Shown: positions 35,929 through 44,092 of the stretch, piece by piece
How positions within the stretch are numbered: the stretch's first letter is position 1
How the letters are laid out: each line of letters opens with the position of its first letter
DNA from: Lentibacillus lipolyticus
GTDB lineage: Bacteria; Bacillota; Bacilli; Bacillales; Amphibacillaceae
Assembly (NCBI GenBank): GCA_004145795.1
Contig: SEIO01000010.1
Location: 1-64,000 of the forward strand
Length of the DNA: 64,000 nucleotides
Reading direction: 5' to 3'
Notes under the pieces: generated by a model
What the model was told of the DNA's origin: nothing
Seen by the model: only the letters and a program-made list of their open reading frames with translations
Database searches by the model: none
Program-made: the position numbers and the translations under genes

Positions 35929-36225
35929 TTATTTTTTCAGTTTCTTCGTTTCACCGCCTGTGAACTGTTCCAATGTATTTTCAACCTGCTCCAAAGCATT
36001 AATGGCGTTATCTGCACCTGCCGTGAATTGTGCATTTAATTGGTTGAACGAATCCTTCGCACGCTGAACCGCCGCTGACGGATGAGTCATGTAATACGAG
36101 GAATCATTTTTTACATCTGCCATTTTTCCTTTGGCATAGTCCCGTGCATCACGGTCCAGTAAGGAAAGAAGACCTCCTGCTAGTGAACCGATGATTAATC
36201 CTAAACATAATTTCCGTTTACCCAT
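35929..36225 (-). CDS. yfkI: YfkI-like small protein
   Basis: A 98-residue protein with a short N-terminal hydrophobic segment (LCLGLIIGSLAGGLLSLL) and a polar, probably coiled C-terminal half, similar to YtxH/GvpP-type stress proteins. AAAGGAG precedes the ATG. It lies between the phosphatase yfkJ and yfkH, with a 20-bp gap to yfkJ. Function unknown. Confidence 0.8.
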   Translation of the reverse strand: MGKRKLCLGLIIGSLAGGLLSLLDRDARDYAKGKMADVKNDSSYYMTHPSAAVQRAKDSFNQLNAQFTAGADNAINALEQVENTLEQFTGGETKKLKK

Positions 36226-36245
36226 CTGATATCGCTCCTTTTGCG

Positions 36246-36716
36246 TTATATGTTATTTGTTTCCCTTATATACTGCAGCAGACGCCAGCAGCCTTCCGAA
36301 ACCAATTCATACGTATAATCAAAATCACCCGTGAAGTATGGGTCGGGAACATTCGTAACTTCTGTCTCATCGACGTAATCCATCAGTTTAGTGAGAACCG
36401 CACCCTCTTCTTTATCCGTCATCTCCTGCAATGAAGTGATGTTCTCATCATCCATGGCAACCATATAATCATTGGTGTGCCAATCATTGGTATGTATTTG
36501 TCGGGCCTTCATTCCATCATAAGGGATTTGCTTTCTGTTAAGCATTTCCCTCGTCCCTTCATGCGGTGCTTTTCCACTGTGCCACGGACCGATTCCGGCT
36601 GAATCCACGTCGATTTTATCAGATAGTCCTTCTTTTTTCACCAGATCCCTGAAAATGGCCTCCGCCATCGGGGACCTGCAGATATTGCCCAAGCATACGA
36701 ATAATACACGTATCAT
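36246..36716 (-). CDS. yfkJ: Low-molecular-weight protein-tyrosine phosphatase YfkJ
   Basis: A 156-residue LMW-PTP. The phosphate loop CLGNICRS (Cys8, Arg14) opens the protein and the general-acid Asp lies in NVPDPYFTGDF near residue 120. GGGAGGGAG precedes the ATG. In B. subtilis the yfkJ product dephosphorylates tyrosine and is linked to ethanol stress. It is first of three co-directional genes. Confidence 0.93.
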   Translation of the reverse strand: MIRVLFVCLGNICRSPMAEAIFRDLVKKEGLSDKIDVDSAGIGPWHSGKAPHEGTREMLNRKQIPYDGMKARQIHTNDWHTNDYMVAMDDENITSLQEMTDKEEGAVLTKLMDYVDETEVTNVPDPYFTGDFDYTYELVSEGCWRLLQYIRETNNI

Positions 36717-36789
36717 TTACTCCCTCCCAGCGCATTCCTATCTTACCATTTTATTATAATAGGAGTTGTCCATGAATTCCACTATCATC

Positions 36790-37455
36790 TTAGGCAAGCG
36801 GCGCAATACACGCGGCATCGTTGTTTTTCGCTACATTTACATGACTGGCAACATTATATGCCTGCAAGTCCTCTGTTTTCAAACCTTGTAAGAAATGATA
36901 CACCTCTTCCGGTGACTGTCCGCCAGCTTCAACCCATGCATCTTCCTTGTCTTTTGGCAAAATGATAGGCATGCGATGATGAATGTCTTGCATAAAAGGA
37001 TTCGCAGCTTTCGTTAAGATGGTACAAGTGAACAGTTTTTGATCGTTATGTTCCCATTTGTCCCATAATCCAGCAAACGCAAACAATCCACGGTCACGCA
37101 GCTGGATTCGTTTTGGCTGCTTTCCGTTCTCGTCTTGCTTCCATTCGTAAAAGCTGTCGGCAACAATTAAACAGCGTTTCCGGGCCATGAGCCGTTTGAA
37201 GCTAGCCTTTTCATGAGCTGTTTCACTGCGGGCATTAATCATCTTGTACCCGATTTTTTCATCTTTTGCCCATGACGGAACAAGTCCCCAGCGCATATAT
37301 CCGGCCCGTTTCTCTTTGCCATCATGGATAATCGCCAGTACATTTTGCCCTGGTGCTATGTTATAGCTGGGTTGATAATCGGCAATCGGCTGTTCGATGC
37401 CGAACTCCTGTAAAATCTCCACCTCATCCGCAAGCAACGTATATCGTCCACACAT
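36790..37455 (-). CDS. SRAP-domain protein (abasic-site DNA-protein crosslink)
   Basis: A 221-residue HMCES/YedK-type protein that protects abasic sites in single-stranded DNA by a covalent link through Cys2. The N-terminus MCGRYTLLAD places Cys at position 2 after Met removal, which fixes the start at 37455 over the in-frame ATG at 37497. Also visible are YNIAPGQ (near 40), MRWGLVPSWAKD, INARSET (catalytic Glu/Asn region) and HHRMPIIL. GGGAGG is 11 nt upstream. Confidence 0.93.
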   Translation of the reverse strand: MCGRYTLLADEVEILQEFGIEQPIADYQPSYNIAPGQNVLAIIHDGKEKRAGYMRWGLVPSWAKDEKIGYKMINARSETAHEKASFKRLMARKRCLIVADSFYEWKQDENGKQPKRIQLRDRGLFAFAGLWDKWEHNDQKLFTCTILTKAANPFMQDIHHRMPIILPKDKEDAWVEAGGQSPEEVYHFLQGLKTEDLQAYNVASHVNVAKNNDAACIAPLA

Positions 37456-37475
37456 CGTGTTCTTTACCTCCCACC

Positions 37476-38471
37476 TTAAAAAATGCTTAAGTCCCACTGA
37501 TTGGCGATATGCCGGAGCAGTCGGATGCCAGCGATACTATTTCCCTTATCACCAAGAGCCGGGCCGTATACGCCGATTCCGCAGCCGTCGGTAAACGGCA
37601 TTGCTTCATCCCGAACCCGTGGCGGTACTGCAGCAACAATACCACCAGACACCCCGCTTTTCGCCGGAATTCCGACATAGGTGGCGAATTTGCCAGATGC
37701 ATCATACATCCCGCATGTCAGCATGAGTACCTTTGCAATTCGGGCAATCTGTCTCGGAATAATCTCTTCCCCTTTCTTTACGTCCATCCCATCATTAGCA
37801 AGAACCATACCAATTCTGGCCAGATCGTCAATCGTCACATCAATCGAGCATTGTTTGAAATAAGTCTCCAGTGTGACATTTAAATCCGACTCCAAAAAGC
37901 CGGTTTCCAATAAATAGTAGCCAATCGCCCTGTTTCGCATCGATGAATCCCGTTCTGACTCATACACGTCTACATTTAATGCGGGCCGGTATCCGAGAAG
38001 CTGCTCAAGCAGACGAAATATGGATTCCAGCCGAATATCTGAGGTTTTACCAGGCAAAATTGATGATACTGTAATAGCACCGGCATTAATCAGCGGATTA
38101 AACGGTTTTTGGACCTGGTTCATTTCCAGATGCATGATGGAATTAAAAGCTTCCCCGGATGGCTCTACATCAACTCTGTCCAGCATATAAGAAACACCGC
38201 GCTCCATACAAGCAACGATGAAACTAATCACTTTTGATATACTTTGCATGGTGAATGGGGTTTCTGTATCACCGGAGCGCACGGTCATGCCGCTTTTTCC
38301 AATAATGGAAATCCCCAAATCATTTGGGTCTGCCTTTGCTAAAACAGGGATATAAGATGCAACCTCACCATCATCCGTATGCTTCCGGTAAAAAGCAACC
38401 CAGTCATCAACATATTGTTGCAGCCATTCCTGTGTCTGACCGGTATTCCAGTTCGCGGTTCCTTGGACCAT
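37476..38471 (-). CDS. glsA: Glutaminase A
   Basis: A 331-residue serine-dependent glutaminase converting glutamine to glutamate and ammonia. The beta-lactamase-like Ser-X-X-Lys is in MQSISKVISF (near residue 76). NPLINAGAITV, GYYLLETGFLE and the SGVSGGIVA stretch near residue 275 are family marks. AGAGGTGAT precedes the ATG. It lies 20 bp upstream of the SRAP gene on the same strand. Confidence 0.93.
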   Translation of the reverse strand: MVQGTANWNTGQTQEWLQQYVDDWVAFYRKHTDDGEVASYIPVLAKADPNDLGISIIGKSGMTVRSGDTETPFTMQSISKVISFIVACMERGVSYMLDRVDVEPSGEAFNSIMHLEMNQVQKPFNPLINAGAITVSSILPGKTSDIRLESIFRLLEQLLGYRPALNVDVYESERDSSMRNRAIGYYLLETGFLESDLNVTLETYFKQCSIDVTIDDLARIGMVLANDGMDVKKGEEIIPRQIARIAKVLMLTCGMYDASGKFATYVGIPAKSGVSGGIVAAVPPRVRDEAMPFTDGCGIGVYGPALGDKGNSIAGIRLLRHIANQWDLSIF

Positions 38472-38725
38472 TCTATCACCTCTTTTTATAGTAGCATGCC
38501 AATTTGGAGAGGATTTTCTGCATGATTTTTTTAACCGTTCGCGTATTTAACCCAATTATACGAGCAGAAGCTGTCACAAGAAAGAAAAACCATGCTCCGG
38601 GTTTGGCGGCAGCCGGAATAAAAAACTTTCTCTTGTTTTTTGGCATTGGCAGGTTTACGATTGTGTAATGGATTTAAACTATAATCACAAACAATAGCAT
38701 TCATCTTATAGAAAGGCGTCATAAC

Positions 38726-39889
38726 GTGAATAAACAAGTATATTTTTTAACTATCGTTGCGTTTGTAGTAGGAATGGTTGAATTGATTATCGGCGGTATT
38801 CTTGATTTAATTGCAGCCGATTTGGATGTAAGCCTTGGAAAAGCCGGGTTTTTGATTACAATCTTTTCACTCATCTTTGCCATTGGTTCTCCCATTTTAC
38901 TGATATTAACAGCAGCTATCGAGCGTAAACGGCTTATGCTGCTGTCACTCGCTGTTTTTTTGGTAGGTAATATCATAACCGTATTTAGTCCGGTATATGC
39001 TGTCGTATTTATCGGACGCATCATTCTGGCATTAAGCGGTGCATTACTAATCATATTATGTCTGACGATTGCACCATCCATCGTCCATCCGAAATACCGC
39101 GGACGAGCCATAGGAATTGTGTCCATGGGTGTCAGTGCCTCCATTGTGCTTGGACTGCCTATCGGGCTGTTTTTAGGAAATGCATTCGGCTGGCGCGCCC
39201 CGTTTGTCCTGATTACTTTTTTGACCATCCTTTCGACCGTTGGTGTGTTTATCCTGATGGACCGGGTGGAACCAAGGCCATCTCATCCGCTTAAAATGCA
39301 GCTAGCAACATTGAAAAACCGAAAAGTATTTTTTGGACAGATGATTACATTTCTGTTTCTGGCCGGGCATACCACGCTCTACGCGTACCTGACTCCATTC
39401 GCAAAAATGACCATGGATGCCAGCGGAACGTGGGTCAGCATCATTTACATGATTTTCGGCATTGCAGCTGTCTGCGGAGGTGGTGTCGGCGGATATCTGT
39501 CTGACACAATAGGTCCAAAACGCACCATCATGCTGTCGACGATACTGTTTACAGTAGTGATGGTTACTATCCCAAACATGACATTTTCACTCCCGGCATT
39601 CCTGATTATCCTGACCATTTGGGGAATGCTGAGCTGGACAATAGCACCGGCAACACAAAGCTATTTAATCGGTATGTCACCGGAAACATCAGACATCCAG
39701 CAGAGCCTGAATAACTCGGCACTGCATCTTGGCATTGCTTTCGGTTCTTTTATTGGCGGTCTTGTTATTGAACAGGCTTCCGTTGAACAAAACGCAACAG
39801 TCGGCAGCTTGCTTGTCATGCTCGCTGTTGGATCCGCTGTGATCTCTATGTACGGGAAAGAAAAAACAGCATATCAGAAAAGGGGTTAG
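38726..39889 (+). CDS. MFS transporter (AraJ/chloramphenicol-efflux type)
   Basis: A 387-residue, 12-helix MFS protein. Loop 2-3 (IERKRLMLLS), KYRGRAIGIVSMGVSASIVLGLPIG (motif C-like, helix 5) and SDTIGPKRTIML are visible. This is the drug:H+ antiporter DHA1 pattern seen in AraJ and YdhP-like exporters. The start is GTG at 38726 with AGAAAGGCG upstream. Substrate unknown. Confidence 0.85.
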   Translation: MNKQVYFLTIVAFVVGMVELIIGGILDLIAADLDVSLGKAGFLITIFSLIFAIGSPILLILTAAIERKRLMLLSLAVFLVGNIITVFSPVYAVVFIGRIILALSGALLIILCLTIAPSIVHPKYRGRAIGIVSMGVSASIVLGLPIGLFLGNAFGWRAPFVLITFLTILSTVGVFILMDRVEPRPSHPLKMQLATLKNRKVFFGQMITFLFLAGHTTLYAYLTPFAKMTMDASGTWVSIIYMIFGIAAVCGGGVGGYLSDTIGPKRTIMLSTILFTVVMVTIPNMTFSLPAFLIILTIWGMLSWTIAPATQSYLIGMSPETSDIQQSLNNSALHLGIAFGSFIGGLVIEQASVEQNATVGSLLVMLAVGSAVISMYGKEKTAYQKRG

Positions 39890-39984
39890 GGAATACTAAC
39901 AAGTAGGTGGATGACTTACCGAGTAAAGAGAAATTCCATGTAAAAAGGCACTCATCAAACGTTTGTTTAAGTGGAGAATGCCAC

Positions 39985-40022
39985 ACAAAAAGGCACTTGG
40001 ATGAGCCTCCAAGTGCCTTTTT
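39985..40022. terminator. Bidirectional terminator between the MFS and CAP-domain genes
   Basis: AAAAAGGCACTTGG and CCAAGTGCCTTTTT pair perfectly around an 8-nt loop. Part of the sequence (AAAAAGGCACT) is also repeated at about 39943. Confidence 0.9.
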
Positions 40023-40038
40023 ACTTTAGATGATTTCT

Positions 40039-40947
40039 TTACTTCCCAATGAATTGCTGGGTCCAGTGGTTACCCTGCTCAACATAGCCAACACCGATAT
40101 GGGTGAAGTCCGGATTCATGATATTCTTGCGGTGGCCTTCACTATTCATCCATCCATCAACCACCTCTTGTGGTGTGCGCTGGCCTCTGGCGATGTTCTC
40201 ACCAGCGGTTTTATACGAAACGCCGAATTGCTTCATCATATCAAATGGTGAGCCATAGTTCGGACTGTTATGCGAAAAGTAGTTACTTGTTGCCATATCA
40301 CGCGATTTTTCCCGTGCTACTTTGCTCAGTTCCGTATCCACTTTGAGCGGCTCCAGGCCTTGTGCTGTCCGTTCCTGGTTCGTCAGTTCCACCACTTGCT
40401 GTTCAAATTCATTCAGTTGTTGTGACTGTGATGAATTTTGCTGCTTTTCTTGCTGTTCCGTTGGTTGCTGTGTTGGTGCTTGGGATTCAGGCTTTTCTTC
40501 CGGTTGTTTATCTGTTGTTTGTTCGTTTGATTTATCTCGCTGCTCTTCTGGTTGGTCGTCGGTTTTAGGCTGTTCTTGATTCTGTTCTGGTTTATCTTGT
40601 TCCGGCTTTTCCTGACTCTGTTCCGGTTTATCTTGTTTCTGATTTTGTTCCGGTTTATCTTGTTCCGGTTCAGTTTGCTTTGGCTGATCCTGTTTTTCCT
40701 GTTTACTGCTATCTTTTGATTCATCCCAATTCCAGCTAATTTGCGGAAAGTATTTCCTTACATAGTTATCGAATTGGCTGGATGAATGTTCGCTCCAGTT
40801 ACTTCCATTGATAGAATAGAAGACTTGCTGTTGATAGGAATGATTCTCGGAATTCTCTGCGCTCACTGATGCATCCGCTGTATTTTGGAAAGCTCCGCCA
40901 AATAGCAATGCGGCGGTCATGGATCCTGCTATTAATTTATTATACAT
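40039..40947 (-). CDS. ykwD: Secreted CAP/SCP-domain protein with charged repeats (YkwD-like)
   Basis: A 302-residue exported protein: signal peptide (about 1-26, ending ADAS), a 70-residue N-terminal segment, a low-complexity Gln/Glu/Lys/Pro tract with repeated QDKPEQ units (about 80-170), and a CAP domain (about 180-300) ending in the family's FTHIGVGYV and HWTQQFIGK. The CAP histidines and glutamates (YFSHNSPN, AGENIARG) are present. It is likely wall-associated or spore-associated. It differs from SafA- and YkwD-type proteins mainly in the repeat tract length. Confidence 0.88.
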   Translation of the reverse strand: MYNKLIAGSMTAALLFGGAFQNTADASVSAENSENHSYQQQVFYSINGSNWSEHSSSQFDNYVRKYFPQISWNWDESKDSSKQEKQDQPKQTEPEQDKPEQNQKQDKPEQSQEKPEQDKPEQNQEQPKTDDQPEEQRDKSNEQTTDKQPEEKPESQAPTQQPTEQQEKQQNSSQSQQLNEFEQQVVELTNQERTAQGLEPLKVDTELSKVAREKSRDMATSNYFSHNSPNYGSPFDMMKQFGVSYKTAGENIARGQRTPQEVVDGWMNSEGHRKNIMNPDFTHIGVGYVEQGNHWTQQFIGK

Positions 40948-41179
40948 GTTTCGACACCTCTCTCGTGTTTTTTGTTACGGCATTATCGTACCATGCTTTT
41001 TTTGTAATATTTTTGGATGAAAGTTCCATTTGTCAGGACATACGAACGCCCTAAAATAAAATCCGCATCATCATAGGATTCCCTTTCGTTTCTGGGCCGC
41101 GCAAATTGGAAATTTCCCCACACATTGGAATAAATTTCACGAAAATGCGTATTGACAGGCTCTTGAGGGTGGTGCTTTT

Positions 41180-41215
41180 GTTACATGCAGCAAAAATATG
41201 TAACCAAAATGTTAC
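41180..41215. promoter_or_regulatory. Repeated GTTAC operator-like sites upstream of mreBH
   Basis: GTTACAT (41180-41186) and ATGTAAC (41198-41204) form an inverted repeat. GTAAC with GTTAC (41211-41215) forms a second one six bases away. They lie in the 450-bp gap between ykwD and mreBH, between a TTGACA (41152-41157) and the likely mreBH promoter (TGGTATACT near 41291). No known regulator was matched. Confidence 0.4.
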
Positions 41216-41290
41216 TTGCAATCCCACGTATGAAGGGGGAAAATACTTAAGAAGTGGCTATTTCTGTCGTTTTTTGACCCCCAGAAATTG

Positions 41291-41299
41291 TGGTATACT
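41291..41299 (+). promoter_or_regulatory. Extended -10 promoter of mreBH
   Basis: TG-G-TATACT at about 41291-41299, 100 bp before the mreBH start; no good -35 is visible. A second TGGTATAAA lies 17 bp later. Confidence 0.5.
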
Positions 41300-41398
41300 G
41301 AGGAAATGGTATAAAGGAAATTTGTATGTTTATTGCTCTTGCCATTCCACAAGCTTCTTTATATAGCGTTTAATTTATCATCATTGGAGGAACATACC

Positions 41399-42406
41399 AT
41401 GTTATCAACAGCTGAAATCGGAATTGACCTGGGTACTGCAAATATATTGATTTATTCCAAAACAAAAGGCATTGTTCTAAATGAGCCATCGGTTGTGGCT
41501 ATCGATTTAAATACGAAAAATGTCGTTGCCGTAGGAGCGGAAGCAAAGGAAATGGTTGGGAAAACACCACAAAACATTGTTCCAATCCGCCCACTAAAAG
41601 ATGGTGTTATCGCTGATTATGACGTAACAGCGCAAATGCTAAAGGAATTTTTGAAGAAAGTCAGCAAAAAAATCGGACTGTCGATGCGCAAACCGACTGT
41701 CGTTGTCTGCACACCGTCCGGAAGCACAACAGTCGAGCGGCGAGCCATTCACAATGCTGTCAGCAGCTACGGCGCAAAACATGTTCATCTAATTGAGGAA
41801 CCAGTCGCATCAGCAATCGGGGCAGACTTGCCGGTTGATGAACCAGTCGCCAATGTTACGGTTGATATTGGCGGCGGCACAACCGAAGTGGGAATCATCT
41901 CCTTCGGCGGTGTTGTTTCCTGCAACTCCATCCGCACTGGCGGCGATACGATGGATGAAGAGATCGTCAACTTCATCCGGAAAAAATACAACATTTTGAT
42001 TGGGGAACGAACGGCAGAAAACATTAAAATGGGAGTCGGACATGCGGATGAAAATCACGTTGAAGAATCCATGGATGTCCGCGGCCGGGATATGGTTTCA
42101 GGCCTGCCGCAAACAGTTACCGTTTCATCGAAAGAAGTATACACTGCTCTGAAAGAGTCACTCGACCAAATTCTGGAGACGATTCGCTCCACATTGGAAA
42201 ATTGCCCGCCTGAATTGAGCGGGGATATTGTGGACCGCGGCATCGTGCTGACCGGTGGTGGTGCACTACTGAACGGATTGAAGGACTGGCTGTCTGAAGA
42301 ATTATTCGTTCCCGTTCATCTGGCACCAAACCCGCTCGAATCGGTAGCCATCGGAACGGGCCGGTCACTGAAAATGATTTCCAAATTGCAAAAAGCTGCA
42401 AAATAA
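41399..42406 (+). CDS. mreBH: Rod-shape actin homologue MreBH
   Basis: A 335-residue bacterial actin of the MreB family, guiding cell-wall synthesis along the cylinder. ATP-binding motifs are [15 protein letters not shown] (phosphate 1), [17 protein letters not shown] (phosphate 2) and [16 protein letters not shown] (adenosine). Overall similarity is highest to B. subtilis MreBH (short N-terminus, [31 protein letters not shown]). The start at 41399 follows TTGGAGG by 7 nt. It is monocistronic; no mreC/mreD follow, as expected for MreBH rather than MreB. In B. subtilis MreBH positions the hydrolase LytE. Confidence 0.92.
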   Translation: MLSTAEIGIDLGTANILIYSKTKGIVLNEPSVVAIDLNTKNVVAVGAEAKEMVGKTPQNIVPIRPLKDGVIADYDVTAQMLKEFLKKVSKKIGLSMRKPTVVVCTPSGSTTVERRAIHNAVSSYGAKHVHLIEEPVASAIGADLPVDEPVANVTVDIGGGTTEVGIISFGGVVSCNSIRTGGDTMDEEIVNFIRKKYNILIGERTAENIKMGVGHADENHVEESMDVRGRDMVSGLPQTVTVSSKEVYTALKESLDQILETIRSTLENCPPELSGDIVDRGIVLTGGGALLNGLKDWLSEELFVPVHLAPNPLESVAIGTGRSLKMISKLQKAAK

Positions 42407-42427
42407 CGGATTGCTTCCCTTGCGCTT

Positions 42428-42462
42428 TTTTAAACCGCACTCCTAGGAGTGCGGTTTTCTTA
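42428..42462 (+). terminator. Terminator of mreBH
   Basis: AAACCGCACTCCT and AGGAGTGCGGTTT are perfect inverted halves centred on CTAG, followed by TCTT. Confidence 0.88.
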
Positions 42463-42567
42463 TATTTTGTCTTGTCCCAGGATGCCCAGGGCAATTCTCG
42501 CGCCCCTTCCTTCCCCAAAGAAACGGCCCTTTCAAAAACCCGTTTACACAAAAATCTTTAAAACAGG

Positions 42568-42596
42568 TTTACAAATATTTCAGAATAGTATACAAT
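42568..42596 (+). promoter_or_regulatory. Promoter of the CoA-transferase operon
   Basis: TTTACA (42568-42573) and TACAAT (42591-42596) with a 17-bp spacer. Just downstream, AAAGCGCTTCCA (about 42612-42623) resembles a catabolite-repression (cre) site but misses its first two bases. Confidence 0.75.
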
Positions 42597-42826
42597 GATG
42601 GTAGTCATGCTAAAGCGCTTCCACGCTAGAACGCATGATACCATCATTGAAACAAGGCAGAGACTGCTGTGGTATGAAAGCAGCACTCGTACATCTCTGC
42701 TGTCAATTACTTTTTTTTAACAAACGATAACTGTCTAGTCTGTTTACAGTTCCATTCCAGTTCTGTCTCAGCAGATAAAAGCCAGTTCAAATAGACGTAC
42801 AGAACAACCAGACTGTCGTCTTTTTG
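42596..42826 (+). promoter_or_regulatory. Structured leader upstream of the CoA-transferase gene
   Basis: About 260 nt separate the promoter from the coding start and hold three hairpins. The first is TGATGGTA-g-TCATGC paired with GCATGATACCATCA (42596-42646). The second has outer stem GCAGAGA...TCTCTGC (42657-42700), then TTTTTTTT at 42711-42718. The third is GACG-t-ACAG paired with CTGTCGTC (42794-42820), followed directly by TTTTT. The third has the form of an intrinsic terminator placed before the start codon, so the region may be an attenuator or riboswitch-like leader, or may hold a separate small RNA. It matches no class I recognise. Confidence 0.5.
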
Positions 42827-42862
42827 AAGTGGCTTATTTTTATGTTGGAAAGGAGTGAAGAA

Positions 42863-44014
42863 ATGGCCGGAGCACTCGATAATATTCGCATTCTCGATCT
42901 GTCCAGAGTTCTGGCAGGTCCGTACTGCACCATGATTCTTGGTGACCTCGGCGCGGAAGTAATTAAGGTGGAAGCCCCAGGCGGCAGTGACGAGACCCGA
43001 AAATGGGGACCTCCTTTTCAAAATGGGGTCAGTGCTTACTATCTGTGCGCGAACCGCAATAAGAAAAGCATAACCCTTGATTTAAAATCTGAAGAGGGAC
43101 ATGAAGCGATCAAAAGTCTCGTCCGTGAAAGTGATGTTATTATTAATAATTTTAAAACGGGAACGATGCAGCGGCTTGGGCTGGACTATGAAACACTGTC
43201 CGAAATCAATCCCGGCTTGGTCTACTGCTCGATCACGGGATTCGGTGAAACGGGGCCATACAAAGACATGCCCGGCTACGACTTTATTATTCAGGCAATG
43301 AGCGGACTGATGAGCATTACCGGGGACAGCGAATCAGGCCCGCAAAAAGTTGGGGTGGCCATCACAGATATTTTAACCGGCCTGTATGCTTGCATTGGCA
43401 TCCAGGGCGCATTGCTTGAACGGACACGGTCAGGAAAGGGACAAAAGCTTGATCTTTCCTTATATGACTCAGCTGTCAGTTCTCTCGTCAATATTGGGAG
43501 TAACTACTTGATGGCAGGGAAAATCCCGGCGGCCCTTGGGAATCAGCATGCCAATATTGTTCCATACCAGACGTTTTCCACCATGGATGGTGAAATGGTA
43601 ATTGCAGTCGGGAATGACAATCAGTTCCGAAACCTATGCAATATTTTAGGAAGACCTGAATATGCAACAGATGAGCGATTCCGTACAAACCCTGACCGCG
43701 TAGCTAACAGGGAAACGTTAATCCCAATGCTTCAGGAGGTATTTTCGACCGGGTCCACTGCCTATTGGCAAAAACAATGCCAGCAGAACAATATCCCATG
43801 TGGTCCGATCCAGACAATTGACGAAGTAGCCAATGATCCGCAACTGAACGAGCGGGATATGTTTATCGGAGCTGACCACCCAACTGCCGGTGATATACGT
43901 ATGATTGGCAGTCCGCTGAAGCTATCACGGACCCCGGTGCAATCGAAGCACCACCCGCCGAATGCCGGTGAACACAATGAGGAATTGCTGAAACAGCTTG
44001 GCATCATCAAATAA
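42863..44014 (+). CDS. CaiB/BaiF type III CoA-transferase, probable succinyl-CoA:glutarate CoA-transferase
   Basis: A 383-residue class III CoA-transferase moving CoA between carboxylates. Marks are the N-terminal LDLSRVLAGPYCTMILGDLGAEVIKVE and the catalytic Asp140 in MPGYDFIIQAMSGLMS, then TGLYACIGIQGALLERTRSGKGQ. AAAGGAG lies 7 nt before the ATG at 42863. It is first in an operon with a glutaryl-CoA-type dehydrogenase and an aldehyde dehydrogenase, next to lysine catabolic genes. From this context the natural reaction is activation of glutarate with succinyl-CoA (inferred; the mammalian SUGCT enzyme of the same family does this). Crotonobetaine or other acids cannot be excluded from sequence. 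Confidence 0.88.
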   Translation: MAGALDNIRILDLSRVLAGPYCTMILGDLGAEVIKVEAPGGSDETRKWGPPFQNGVSAYYLCANRNKKSITLDLKSEEGHEAIKSLVRESDVIINNFKTGTMQRLGLDYETLSEINPGLVYCSITGFGETGPYKDMPGYDFIIQAMSGLMSITGDSESGPQKVGVAITDILTGLYACIGIQGALLERTRSGKGQKLDLSLYDSAVSSLVNIGSNYLMAGKIPAALGNQHANIVPYQTFSTMDGEMVIAVGNDNQFRNLCNILGRPEYATDERFRTNPDRVANRETLIPMLQEVFSTGSTAYWQKQCQQNNIPCGPIQTIDEVANDPQLNERDMFIGADHPTAGDIRMIGSPLKLSRTPVQSKHHPPNAGEHNEELLKQLGIIK

Positions 44015-44092
44015 CATGGCTTTCCGGTATACACCAATACCGGCGGCCAACTGCCAATTAAAATTTTATCCATTAAATTAGGAGTTGATCAC

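Noticed and set aside
41277-41282. ACCCCC as a sigma-I -35 element of mreBH
   Set aside because: No CGAA -10 is found at a suitable distance; an extended -10 for sigma-A explains the site better.
42612-42623. Catabolite-repression (cre) site downstream of the CoA-transferase promoter
   Set aside because: The core AAAGCGCTTCCA fits, but the first two consensus bases are wrong; kept only as a remark.
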